Source of the DNA: Bacteroidales bacterium
GTDB taxonomy: Bacteria; Bacteroidota; Bacteroidia; Bacteroidales; UBA932
Reading direction: 5' to 3'
Assembly (NCBI GenBank): GCA_017395045.1
Contig: JAFPWG010000007.1
Location: 1-37,427 of the forward strand
DNA: 37,427 nucleotides
The position numbers were made by a program, and so were the translations under genes. The notes under the pieces were generated by a model. The model saw only the letters and a program-made list of their open reading frames with translations, did not search any database and was not told the DNA's origin. Position 1 is the stretch's first letter. Every line of letters begins with the position of its first letter. Below are positions 16,596-24,955 of the stretch, in pieces.

Positions 16596-18601
16596 AAGCT
16601 TTGATCCTGAATTCCGGCCTGGGTCGCCGGATGGGCGTATTGACCTGCGAGCAGCCGAAGTGCCTCACCGAAGTCGCACCGGGAGAGACCATCCTGAGCC
16701 GTCAGCTCCTGATGCTCGCCGATGCCGGCATCCGCGAGGTCGTGATCACGACAGGCTACCGTGCTACGGACCTGGAGGAGTATTGCCGTTTCCTGGACCT
16801 TCCCCTGCAGGTCCATTTCGTCCATAATCCCGATTATGAGAGTACCAACTATATCTGGAGCATCTGCCTGGCCAGGGACATCCTGGCCGATGACGACGTC
16901 GTCCTGATGCACGGAGACCTGGTGTTTGAGGCCGATGTCCTGGATGCCGTGCTGGCAAGCGGGGATACCTGCATGGCCGTGAGCAGCACCCTTCCGCTCC
17001 CGCAGAAAGACTTCAAGGCCGTGGTCCGGGACGGCCGTATCCAAAGCATCGGCATCCAGTTCTTCGACGATGCCGTGGCCGCCCAGCCCCTGTACCGACT
17101 GAACCGGGCGGACTGGAAGGTCTGGCTGGATGAGATCGTCCGCTTCTGCGCCCGGGACGAAAAGCGCTGCTATGCGGAGAATGCATTCAACGCCGTCAGC
17201 GACCGCTGCCGGATGGTCCCCCTGGACGTCGCCGACCGGCTCTGCGCGGAAATCGACACGCCCGAAGACCTGGAAACCGTATCGGCGTGGGTCCGGGAAC
17301 TGGCTTCCAGGAAGGTATATATGTGTTTTTCCACCGATTACCTCCATTCCGGGCATATCGCCATCATCCGGAAGGCCGGACGTCTGGGGCGGCTGACCAT
17401 CGGCGTCCTCTCTGACGAGGCGGTGGCGAGCTACCGGCGTTTCCCCATGATGCCCTTCCGCGAACGCAAGGAGTTGATGGGGAGCATCAGCGGCGTCGCT
17501 GACGTCGTGGAGCAGAAAACGCTCAGTTATGCCGACAACCTCCGTCGGCTCAAGCCGGACATCGTCGTGCATGGCGACGACTGGCGGGACGGATTCCAGA
17601 AACCCATCCGCGAAGAGGTGGTCCGCGTGCTTGCCGAATACGGTGGGAAACTGGTAGAGTTCCCCTATTCCCGCGATGCCCGCTATGAGGAGATGGACAA
17701 ACGCCGCCGCGCGGAACTGTCCATGCCGGACTTCCGCCGGGGGAGGCTCCGTAAACTTCTGGGAATGAAGGGATTGGTAACGGCCATCGAGGCCCATAGC
17801 GGCATTACCGGCCTGATTGCGGAGAACACCACGGTCCTGCAGGATGGCAAGACCTTCCAGTTCGACGCCATGTGGCTGTCGAGCCTCTGTGATTCTACGG
17901 CCAAGGGAAAGCCGGATACGGAACTGGTGGACATGACCAGCCGTTTCCGGACGGTGGACGACATCATGGAGGTGACCACTAAGCCCATCATCTTTGACGG
18001 TGATACTGGCGGACAGGCCGAGCATTTCATCTACACCGTCCGCTCCCTGGAAAGGATGGGCGTTTCCATGGTGATCATCGAAGACAAGACCGGTCACAAG
18101 GTGAATTCCCTGTTTGGGACGGAGGTCCCCCAGCAGCAGGAGAGCGTGGAGGCCTTCTGCGCGAAGATCGCGGCCGGAGTGAGGGCCAGGAAGACGTCCG
18201 ATTTCATGATCTGCGCCCGCATCGAGAGCCTGATTCTCGAGAAAGGCCAGGAAGACGCCCTTTCCCGTGCCCGTGCCTACGTGGCTGCCGGTGCCGATGC
18301 CATCATGATCCACTCCCGCAAGAAGGACCCTTCGGAGATATTCGCCTTTGTCCGGGCGTTCCGCCGGGAAGACCCGGCGACACCGCTGGTGGTGGTCCCT
18401 ACCGCCTTCAGCAGTGTCACGGAAGACGAGTTCAAGGCGATGGGCGTGAATGTCGTCATCTATGCCAACCAGCTTACCCGCAGCGGCTTCCCGGCCATGC
18501 AGAACGCTGCCAGAAGCATCCTGGAGCATCACCGGGCGCAGGAGTGTGATTCCCTGTGCCTGCCCATCAAAGAGATTATCAATCTGATACCGGAAGACTG
18601 A
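16592..18601 (+). CDS. Trifunctional nucleotidyltransferase / cytidylyltransferase / phosphoenolpyruvate mutase
   Basis: A 669-aa three-domain protein. Residues 1-235 are a LicC/PntC-type nucleotidyltransferase: LNSGLGRRMG and PKCL at the nucleotide site and D109 in VVLMHGDLVFE. Residues 240-365 are a TagD/ECT-type cytidylyltransferase with the H252-S-G-H255 signature. Residues 390-650 are a PEP mutase, with E497-D-K-T-G-H-K-V-N-S506 as the characteristic loop and IIFDGDTGG before it. PEP mutase makes phosphonopyruvate from PEP, the committed step of almost all phosphonate synthesis. PntC-like enzymes activate aminoethylphosphonate with CTP. PEP mutases with one cytidylyltransferase domain are common in Bacteroides; the added N-terminal nucleotidyltransferase is the unusual part. 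Downstream neighbours supply the next steps. Substrates of the two activating domains are inferred. Confidence 0.9.
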   Translation: MKALILNSGLGRRMGVLTCEQPKCLTEVAPGETILSRQLLMLADAGIREVVITTGYRATDLEEYCRFLDLPLQVHFVHNPDYESTNYIWSICLARDILADDDVVLMHGDLVFEADVLDAVLASGDTCMAVSSTLPLPQKDFKAVVRDGRIQSIGIQFFDDAVAAQPLYRLNRADWKVWLDEIVRFCARDEKRCYAENAFNAVSDRCRMVPLDVADRLCAEIDTPEDLETVSAWVRELASRKVYMCFSTDYLHSGHIAIIRKAGRLGRLTIGVLSDEAVASYRRFPMMPFRERKELMGSISGVADVVEQKTLSYADNLRRLKPDIVVHGDDWRDGFQKPIREEVVRVLAEYGGKLVEFPYSRDARYEEMDKRRRAELSMPDFRRGRLRKLLGMKGLVTAIEAHSGITGLIAENTTVLQDGKTFQFDAMWLSSLCDSTAKGKPDTELVDMTSRFRTVDDIMEVTTKPIIFDGDTGGQAEHFIYTVRSLERMGVSMVIIEDKTGHKVNSLFGTEVPQQQESVEAFCAKIAAGVRARKTSDFMICARIESLILEKGQEDALSRARAYVAAGADAIMIHSRKKDPSEIFAFVRAFRREDPATPLVVVPTAFSSVTEDEFKAMGVNVVIYANQLTRSGFPAMQNAARSILEHHRAQECDSLCLPIKEIINLIPED

Positions 18602-18602
18602 G

Positions 18603-19718
18603 ATGCTGGATCCCAAGAAGTTTATCGATACACTCCGCGAGCGGGGCGTCGACTTTTTCACCGGCGTGCCGGACAGCTTGCTGAAAGCTTTCTGCGCTTG
18701 CGTCGCCACCGGTCCCGACCGGCATGTGACGGCCGCCAATGAAGGAGCGGCGGTCGCCCTGGCGGCCGGCCATTATCTGGCCTCGGGCCGTCCCGGCCTG
18801 GTGTATATGCAGAATTCGGGGGAGGGGAACGCCGTGAATCCGCTGGCGTCCCTCACGGATCCGGCTGTTTACGGCATTCCTGTCCTGCTGCTTATTGGCT
18901 GGCGCGGACAGCCTGGGGTCCATGATGAGCCTCAGCACGCCAAGCAGGGGAGAATCACACTTTCGCTACTGGAGGTCATGGGTATTCCGTATGCCGTCCT
19001 GGCCCAGGACGCCGCTTTGGCTGCCGGACAGATCGACACGGCCTTGGCGTCCATGCGTGAAACCCGGAGTCCCTATGCCCTGGTGGTTGAGAAAGGCACG
19101 TTCTCGTCTTTCCCGGGGATGCAGGAGGCGGAGACGGCATGCATGACCCGGGAAGAGGCTATACAGGCTGTCGCCGCTGCCCTGGGGGAGAAGGATGTCA
19201 TCGTGTCCACTACCGGCATGGCCAGCCGGGAACTGTTTGAATACCGGGAAGGTACGGGACAGGGTCATGCCCGTGACTTCCTCTGTGTCGGTTCCATGGG
19301 ACATGCCTCGCAGATCGCCTTGGGCATTTCCCTGGAGCAGCCCGGACGGCGCGTCTGGTGCCTGGACGGGGACGGAGCCTGCATCATGCACATGGGCTCC
19401 CTGACGACCATCTCCGGGGCAGCCGGCTCCAATTTCGTGCATGTTCTCCTGAATAACCATGCGCACGAATCCGTCGGCGGGCAGCCTACGGCTGCGGACC
19501 ATGTCGACTTTCCCGCCGTCGCAAGGGCAGTGGGGTATCCGGTCGTGCTTCAGGCGGACAGCCTGGAAACCCTCAGGACAGTTCTGGGAAGCCTTCCTGG
19601 GAACGGGCCTGTATTCCTGGAAATAAAGGTGCGGAAGGGGCACCGGGAGGATCTGGGCCGGCCCACCACTACACCCGGACAGAACATGTCGGACTTCATG
19701 GATTATCTGAAACGATGA
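18603..19718 (+). CDS. aepY: Phosphonopyruvate decarboxylase
   Basis: A 371-aa thiamine diphosphate enzyme that decarboxylates phosphonopyruvate to phosphonoacetaldehyde, pulling the unfavourable PEP mutase reaction forward. The TPP-activating Glu is E47 in ANEGAAVALAAG. WRGQPGVHDEPQH at 100-112 is a stretch typical of phosphonopyruvate and sulfopyruvate decarboxylases. The Mg-TPP motif runs from G255-D-G-A to N283-N284. It starts 1 nt after the PEP mutase stop and its end overlaps the dehydrogenase gene by 4 bp. The symbol follows the Bacteroides fragilis polysaccharide B gene. Sulfopyruvate decarboxylase is the main alternative, ruled against by the adjacent PEP mutase. Confidence 0.92.
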   Translation: MLDPKKFIDTLRERGVDFFTGVPDSLLKAFCACVATGPDRHVTAANEGAAVALAAGHYLASGRPGLVYMQNSGEGNAVNPLASLTDPAVYGIPVLLLIGWRGQPGVHDEPQHAKQGRITLSLLEVMGIPYAVLAQDAALAAGQIDTALASMRETRSPYALVVEKGTFSSFPGMQEAETACMTREEAIQAVAAALGEKDVIVSTTGMASRELFEYREGTGQGHARDFLCVGSMGHASQIALGISLEQPGRRVWCLDGDGACIMHMGSLTTISGAAGSNFVHVLLNNHAHESVGGQPTAADHVDFPAVARAVGYPVVLQADSLETLRTVLGSLPGNGPVFLEIKVRKGHREDLGRPTTTPGQNMSDFMDYLKR

Positions 19719-20773
19719 GTGCGCAGCAGGTAATATTGGAAGGCCTGGACGGGCTTTCGGCGGCTTTGCAGGGGCGGAAACGGGTCCTGCTGGTGGCCGA
19801 TACCTCCTTCCCTTTCCTGTCCGTCAGGGATGATGTACTGGCGGCCGTGCGGCCTGCCGCGGTCTTCAACGACTTCCATTCCAATCCTGTCGATGAGGAA
19901 ATCCGCTCCGGCCACCGTCTATTCCGCGAAACCGGGTGCGATGCCCTGGTGGCGGTGGGCGGAGGAAGTGCCATGGATGTGGCCAAATGCATCAAGCTTT
20001 CCGAGATTGCCCGGGACGGTGCCGCCTGCGGGATACTGCTCATCGCCATTCCCACGACGGCCGGTACCGGTGCCGAATCCACCGGCAATGCCGTGTATTA
20101 CCTGGATGGAGTGAAACAGACGGTGGCCCACCCCTGCATCCGCCCCGATTATGCCTTTTTGGATCCCTCGGTACTAGAGACCCTCCCGCTCTACCAGAAG
20201 AAGTGCACCCTGATGGATGCGCTGTGCCAGGGCATTGAATCATGGTGGTCGGTGGCTGCCACGCCCGAAAGCCGTCTTTATTCGGAAAGGGCGATAAAGG
20301 GCATCACGACCCATTGGCGCCGGTATATCTTCGACAATGCCCCGGAAGCGGCCCGGCAGGTGATGTGGGCGGCCAATGACGGCGGACGGGCCATCCACAT
20401 CGCCCATACCACGGCGGCGCACGCCATGAGCTACAAATTGGCTTCGGTTTTCGGTCTCCCGCATGGGCACGCCGTGGCCGTGTGCCTGCCCGAAATCTGG
20501 GAGTATATGCTGCCGCGGGCAGACAAAACCCTGCAGGCGACCTTTGCCGATATCGCCGCGGCCATGGGGGCGTCGGACGTTGCGGAAGCGGTGGCCATGT
20601 TCCGAAGCATGATGGCGGATCTGTCGCTGCAGAGCCCGGTTGCAACGGAGAATCGCGGATCCCTCCTGGATACGCTGGCTGCTTCCGTCAATCAGACACG
20701 CCTTGCCAACAATCCGGTAACCCTGGATACGGAAGCGTGCAGATTCCTTTACGATAGAATTGTCCGGAAATGA
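19715..20773 (+). CDS. Iron-type alcohol dehydrogenase, probable phosphonoacetaldehyde reductase
   Basis: A 352-aa group III alcohol dehydrogenase. NAD(P)-binding is marked by VAVGGGSAMDVAKCIK (79-94) and IPTTAGTGAESTG (112-124). Metal-ligand positions are D168, H236 (AAHAMSY) and H250 (LPHGHA). The position four after D168 is Gln172 (DALCQGIE), where typical members have His. Next to PEP mutase and phosphonopyruvate decarboxylase, its expected reaction is reduction of phosphonoacetaldehyde to 2-hydroxyethylphosphonate, as for PhpC-type enzymes. The absence of an aminotransferase in the window supports this over an aminoethylphosphonate route. It overlaps both neighbours by 4 bp (ATGA). The substrate is inferred from context. 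Confidence 0.87.
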   Translation: MSAQQVILEGLDGLSAALQGRKRVLLVADTSFPFLSVRDDVLAAVRPAAVFNDFHSNPVDEEIRSGHRLFRETGCDALVAVGGGSAMDVAKCIKLSEIARDGAACGILLIAIPTTAGTGAESTGNAVYYLDGVKQTVAHPCIRPDYAFLDPSVLETLPLYQKKCTLMDALCQGIESWWSVAATPESRLYSERAIKGITTHWRRYIFDNAPEAARQVMWAANDGGRAIHIAHTTAAHAMSYKLASVFGLPHGHAVAVCLPEIWEYMLPRADKTLQATFADIAAAMGASDVAEAVAMFRSMMADLSLQSPVATENRGSLLDTLAASVNQTRLANNPVTLDTEACRFLYDRIVRK

Positions 20774-22017
20774 AGGAATTGAAGAAGAAACTCAAGCGCC
20801 TGCTGCTTCCTCTCTGGTACCACGGCTTCTGCAAGCCGCGGATTCTCCGGCGCATCCGTCGGCAGGACCGGATAACGGTGGTCTTCTTCACGATGAACGT
20901 GGCCATGTGGAAATACGACGGTTTCTTCAAACTGCTTCAGGAGGATCCGCGTTTCCATCCGGTCATCGTCTCTTTCCTGATTCCCACAGACAAGGAGGAA
21001 TACCGCCGTTACGTGCAGCAGAGCATGCAGGATTTCTTTGAGGCCAAGGGCTATCCCTTTTACGCATCTTATGATTTCGAGACGGGTAAGTATCTGGATA
21101 TCAAACAGCTGCATCCGGATATCCTCTTCTATGCCCAACCTTACGAGAGTGCTCCGGAACCCTATCGCACCAAGCATTTCCTGAGGACCTGCCTGTTCTC
21201 GTACATCCCGTATTGTTATAACATGGAGGATCTTCCGCTGTTCTACAACCAGCCCTTCATGAAACTGGCCTGGCGGATGTTCTTCCCTACGGAGCACCAC
21301 GCCCGGATGGTGGCGAAGTATTCCCGCCTTGGCGGCCGCCACGTCGTCGTGGCCGGATACCCCATGGCCGACGCCCTCCTTTCCCGGGAGCCTGCGGACG
21401 GGAGTGTCTGGAAGGAGAGGGACCCGCTGGTCAAGCGCGTCATCTGGGCTCCCCACCATTCCGTCCTTCCCAAGGATTTCCTGGATTATTCCCGTTTCCT
21501 GGAACTGGCCGACACGATGGTGGCGCTTGCGGAGAAGTACCGGGGCAGGGTCCAGTTCGCCTTCAAGCCCCATCCCCGCCTGAAACCCAAGCTGATGCAG
21601 CATCCCGACTGGGGCGTCGAGCGGACGGAGGCCTTCTACAGGCTATGGAAGGAAATGCCCAATACGGTGTTCGTGGAAGGGGACTACGTGGACCTGTTCC
21701 GCACGTCGGACGCCCTGATTCACGATTGCTCCAGCTTCATGGGCGAATACCTGTTCATGAACAAGCCCGTGGCCTTCCTGGGGAACCGCGGGGCGGTAAC
21801 CAGGGGGCTTAACGACTTTGCGAAAGCTTGTCTGGAGCAGCATTACCAGTTGGATGCCCGGGAAGACATCGAACGTTTCCTGGAAGAGGTCGTCCTGGGC
21901 GGGGACGATCCGATGGAACCCTCCCGCAGGACCTTCCGGGAGACGGTGCTTGCCACCGACGGCCAGAGTGTGGCCCGCCGCATCTATGATGCCTTCCGGG
22001 CGGGGATTCAGGGGTGA
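20770..22017 (+). CDS. CDP-glycerol glycerophosphotransferase-like (TagF/TagB family) transferase
   Basis: A 415-aa GT-B-like protein of the family that moves a phospho-alcohol from a CDP carrier onto a glycan or lipid (TagB/TagF in wall teichoic acid synthesis). Family marks in the second half are WAPHHSVLP near 225, FKPHPRLKP at about 263-271, and HDCSSFMGEYLFMNKP at about 319-334, which binds the nucleotide phosphate. The basic N-terminus (KKKLKRLLLP and RRIRRQ) fits peripheral membrane attachment. Sitting directly after the phosphonate genes, it is the best candidate to move CMP-activated hydroxyethylphosphonate to the glycan. An ordinary glycerol- or ribitol-phosphate donor is possible, but no gene for making one is seen here. 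Confidence 0.8.
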   Translation: MKELKKKLKRLLLPLWYHGFCKPRILRRIRRQDRITVVFFTMNVAMWKYDGFFKLLQEDPRFHPVIVSFLIPTDKEEYRRYVQQSMQDFFEAKGYPFYASYDFETGKYLDIKQLHPDILFYAQPYESAPEPYRTKHFLRTCLFSYIPYCYNMEDLPLFYNQPFMKLAWRMFFPTEHHARMVAKYSRLGGRHVVVAGYPMADALLSREPADGSVWKERDPLVKRVIWAPHHSVLPKDFLDYSRFLELADTMVALAEKYRGRVQFAFKPHPRLKPKLMQHPDWGVERTEAFYRLWKEMPNTVFVEGDYVDLFRTSDALIHDCSSFMGEYLFMNKPVAFLGNRGAVTRGLNDFAKACLEQHYQLDAREDIERFLEEVVLGGDDPMEPSRRTFRETVLATDGQSVARRIYDAFRAGIQG

Positions 22018-22029
22018 ATTAATGTAATA

Positions 22030-22845
22030 ATGGATAAAACGATGCCGGTTGTCAGTGTAATAGTTCCCAGCTACAACCTCGGGGAGTACCTCCCTGAAAC
22101 GCTGGACAGTGTCCTCTCCCAGACGTTTGCCGACTGGGAATGCCTGATCGTGGAAAACGGGTCCGCGGACCGTTCTCCCGCCATCGCCGCCGCCTATGCG
22201 GCGAAGGATGCGCGTTTCCGCGTTCTGGAGATGCCGGGAAACGTGGGCGTCGCCGCCGCCCGCAACAAAGGGTTGGAGGAGGCGGCCGGAAAGTACATCC
22301 TCCTGCTGGATGCCGACGACTTGATCGCGCCGCACTATATGGCCGAGGCCGTCCGGGCGCTGGATGCGGATCCGGCGCTGACGCTGGTTTACGGCCGTGC
22401 AGAACGTTTCGGAGCCCAGACCCGGTGGGATCTGCCGCCCTTCTCGATGGATACGATGCTTGCTAGGAACTGCCTGTATATCAGCTGCTTTTTCCGTCGC
22501 GAGCAGGCGGCCCGGTTCGACCCGGAGTTCCGGACCGGCTTCGAGGACTGGGACTTCTGGCTGTCTTTGCTGGAAGGAGTGGACTGCCCTAAGGTCCTGC
22601 AGCTGCCTTCCCTCTGCTTCCGTTACCGGACCCGCCGCCGTTCCCGGAACTTCGGCGTGACCGACGACGCGGTGAAGGACATCCGGAAACGCCTCTGGGA
22701 GAAACATAAGGATTTGTACGGCAGGTATTTCTGCAATCCGCTGGAGACGGTGGAATACCGCCGGATGGAAAGCGCTTTCCGCAAGGCTTCCCGCTGGTCG
22801 CTGGCCTGGAAACTGCGTCTTTTGTACAGGAGATTGTTCTCATGA
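22030..22845 (+). CDS. Family 2 glycosyltransferase
   Basis: A 271-aa GT-A glycosyltransferase. PVVSVIVPSYNLGEYLPETL opens the fold, ECLIVENGSADRS follows, and the metal-binding motif is D94-A-D-D97 in LLLDADDLIAP. FEDWDFWLSLL near 175 is the usual acceptor-side ED motif. The gene begins 12 nt after the TagF-like gene and its stop overlaps the next gene (ATGA), so it is in the same operon. Donor and acceptor sugars are unknown. Confidence 0.88.
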   Translation: MDKTMPVVSVIVPSYNLGEYLPETLDSVLSQTFADWECLIVENGSADRSPAIAAAYAAKDARFRVLEMPGNVGVAAARNKGLEEAAGKYILLLDADDLIAPHYMAEAVRALDADPALTLVYGRAERFGAQTRWDLPPFSMDTMLARNCLYISCFFRREQAARFDPEFRTGFEDWDFWLSLLEGVDCPKVLQLPSLCFRYRTRRRSRNFGVTDDAVKDIRKRLWEKHKDLYGRYFCNPLETVEYRRMESAFRKASRWSLAWKLRLLYRRLFS

Positions 22846-23657
22846 ACGGAGTCCTTGTCATCATCGTCACTTTCAACGGCATGAAGTGGCTGGACCGGTG
22901 CCTCGGAAGCGTCCGCGCTTCGGAGCTCCCGGCCGATCTCTACGTGTGGGACAATGATTCCACGGATGGCTCGGCAGACTTTGTCCAGGCACGCTTTCCG
23001 GAGGCGAAACTGGTCCGGAGCGCTGAAAACCTGGGCTTTGCCGAGGCCAATAACAAAGGCATGCAGTATGCCCTGGACAAAGGCTACGGCTATGTGTACC
23101 TCCTGAATCAGGATGCCTGGATCGAACCCTCTACGCTGGGGACGCTCGTCGCCGAATCTGAAGCCCATCCCGAGTTCGCCGTCCTGAGCCCCCTGCAGAT
23201 GACGGACGGGTTTGAGAAGCTTGACAAGCAGTTCGGGCGCATCATGAAGGAACCTGTGAAGCGCGTGATGGCGGCGCATTGGCTGGTCCCAAGGGCAGCC
23301 CTTGAGCGTATAGGGCTGTTTTCCGGTTTGTTCCCGATTTATGGGAATGACGACAACTGGTGCGACCGGGCCCGGTATCACGGTTTCAAGATCGGCATCG
23401 TACCTGCGGCGCGGGCGGTACATGATCGGGCTTATCGGGAGGAACCGAAGGAAAAGGTGATTTTCCGGAATTATTACATGGGCTCCCTTGTGCGCCTGTG
23501 CGACATCAACCGGCCGCTCTGGGAACGCTTCCTGTTCGTATGCCTGTTTACGGCCGTGAAGTCCGTAAAATACGGAAGCATCCTTCCCTGCAAGCACTTC
23601 CGCGCTTTGGTCCGGATGCTTCCCGAAATCCGTCAGGCCCGACAGGCCTTCCGCTAG
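22842..23657 (+). CDS. Family 2 glycosyltransferase (rhamnosyltransferase-like)
   Basis: A 271-aa glycosyltransferase of the WbbL-like branch. VLVIIVTFNGMKWLDRCL starts the fold, LYVWDNDSTDGS follows, and the DxD position is N89-Q-D91 (LLNQDAWIEP), common in this branch. NLGFAEANNKG at 63-73 is typical of rhamnosyltransferase-like proteins, and the GNDDNWCDR motif lies near residue 167. It is the last gene of the operon that begins at 15066. Its stop TAG overlaps the stop of the convergent transporter gene within the palindrome CTAG. The rhamnose preference is only a family trend. Confidence 0.87.
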   Translation: MNGVLVIIVTFNGMKWLDRCLGSVRASELPADLYVWDNDSTDGSADFVQARFPEAKLVRSAENLGFAEANNKGMQYALDKGYGYVYLLNQDAWIEPSTLGTLVAESEAHPEFAVLSPLQMTDGFEKLDKQFGRIMKEPVKRVMAAHWLVPRAALERIGLFSGLFPIYGNDDNWCDRARYHGFKIGIVPAARAVHDRAYREEPKEKVIFRNYYMGSLVRLCDINRPLWERFLFVCLFTAVKSVKYGSILPCKHFRALVRMLPEIRQARQAFR

Positions 23658-24955
23658 ATGGCTTTCCGGTGTACCCGGATTCCGTAAGCGGCGATGACCG
23701 CGAAGCATAGCGTGGGCAGGAGGAACGAAAGGTTCACCGCCGGCATGCCGAAAAGGGTTCCCTTGTCGATGATCAACGCCTGGAGCGGCGGCAGGACCGA
23801 GCCGCCCAGGATGGCCATGATCAGCCCCGCCGCCCCGAATTTCGCATCTTCCCCGATCCCTTCCAGGGCGATGCCGTAGATCGTCGGGAACATCAGGGAC
23901 ATGCAGGCGGAAACGGCCACGAGGCAGTACAAGCCGGCGGTTCCGGGCAGGAAAATGACGCCCAGCGTACAGGCGATGCCGGCCAGGGCGAAGGTGTACA
24001 GCATCTTCCCGGGCTGAAAGTACTTCATCAGCCAGGTGCAGATGAAGCGGCTGCAGCAGAAGAGGATCATCGCGGCGATGTTATACCGCTGCGAGAGTAC
24101 TTCGGCATCGATCTCGCTCATCCCCCTTTCCATGAAGATACGGGTTCCATACTGGATGATGAAGGTCCAGCACATGATCTGCACGCCCACATAGAAGAAC
24201 TGGGCGACGACCCCTTCGCGGTAGCGGGGGATGCCCAGCAGATGGCGGATGGACGCACCGACGCTGCGGGTGTTCTCTTCCTTCACCCGGGGCATCCTGG
24301 CTAGCAGGATGATTAGGAAAATGACGAGGATCACCACGCCGATGGCGACGTACGGGCCGATGAGGATGCCCAGGTCGGACTGCTTCATGGCTTCGAACTC
24401 CGCTTCGGAAAGGGTTGCCCGGGCTGCGGAATCCATCGGATTCAGCCGGGCCTGGATGAAGTTCATCGCCACGAACATTCCGCAGAGGGAGCCGATGGGA
24501 TTGAACGACTGGGCGAAGTTGAGCCGGCGGGTGGCCGTGGCCGGGTCGCCCATGGCGAGGATGTAGGGATTGGCGCTGGTCTCCAGGAAACTGAGTCCGC
24601 AGGTCAGGATGAAATAGGCGACCAGGAAGGGCCAGTACGACCCCGTGGACCGGGCTCCGATGAACAGGAAGGCACCGGCTGCATACAGTCCCAGACCCAT
24701 CAGGATGCCGCTTTTGTAGGAGAAGCGGCGGATGAAAAGGGCGGCCGGGAGGGCCATGGCGAAATACCCGCCATAGAAGGCCGCCTGCGTAAGGGCGCCC
24801 TGCGCGACGCTCATCCGGAAGATCTTGGAAAAGGCCTTGACCATCGGGTTGGTGATGTCGTTGGCGAAACCCCAGAGCGCGAAGCAGGAAGTGATGAGGA
24901 TGAAAGGGAGCAGGTAGTTTACGCCTTCGTATTTGAAGATATCCTTATTCTTCAT
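23654..24955 (-). CDS. fucP: Sugar:H+ symporter of the FucP (L-fucose permease) family
   Basis: A 433-aa major facilitator protein with about twelve hydrophobic segments. FALWGFANDITNPMVKAF near the start, QAAFYGGYFAMALPA, and the segment LETSANPYILAMGDP are typical of FucP and related glucose/galactose transporters. I use the ATG at 24955 (MKNKDIFKYEGV), which overlaps the end of the upstream flippase by 11 bp; an earlier in-frame start would lie further inside that gene. It is the last gene of a minus-strand operon with a flippase and a glycosyltransferase, so the imported sugar (fucose in the named member) may supply the glycan. The fucose specificity is not certain: the family also takes glucose, galactose and mannose. 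Confidence 0.85.
   Translation of the reverse strand: MKNKDIFKYEGVNYLLPFILITSCFALWGFANDITNPMVKAFSKIFRMSVAQGALTQAAFYGGYFAMALPAALFIRRFSYKSGILMGLGLYAAGAFLFIGARSTGSYWPFLVAYFILTCGLSFLETSANPYILAMGDPATATRRLNFAQSFNPIGSLCGMFVAMNFIQARLNPMDSAARATLSEAEFEAMKQSDLGILIGPYVAIGVVILVIFLIILLARMPRVKEENTRSVGASIRHLLGIPRYREGVVAQFFYVGVQIMCWTFIIQYGTRIFMERGMSEIDAEVLSQRYNIAAMILFCCSRFICTWLMKYFQPGKMLYTFALAGIACTLGVIFLPGTAGLYCLVAVSACMSLMFPTIYGIALEGIGEDAKFGAAGLIMAILGGSVLPPLQALIIDKGTLFGMPAVNLSFLLPTLCFAVIAAYGIRVHRKAI

Noticed and set aside
16208-18739. Open frame of 843 codons opposite the phosphoenolpyruvate mutase gene
   Set aside because: Antisense to a gene with clear catalytic motifs, no domain of its own, and composition typical of a shadow frame.
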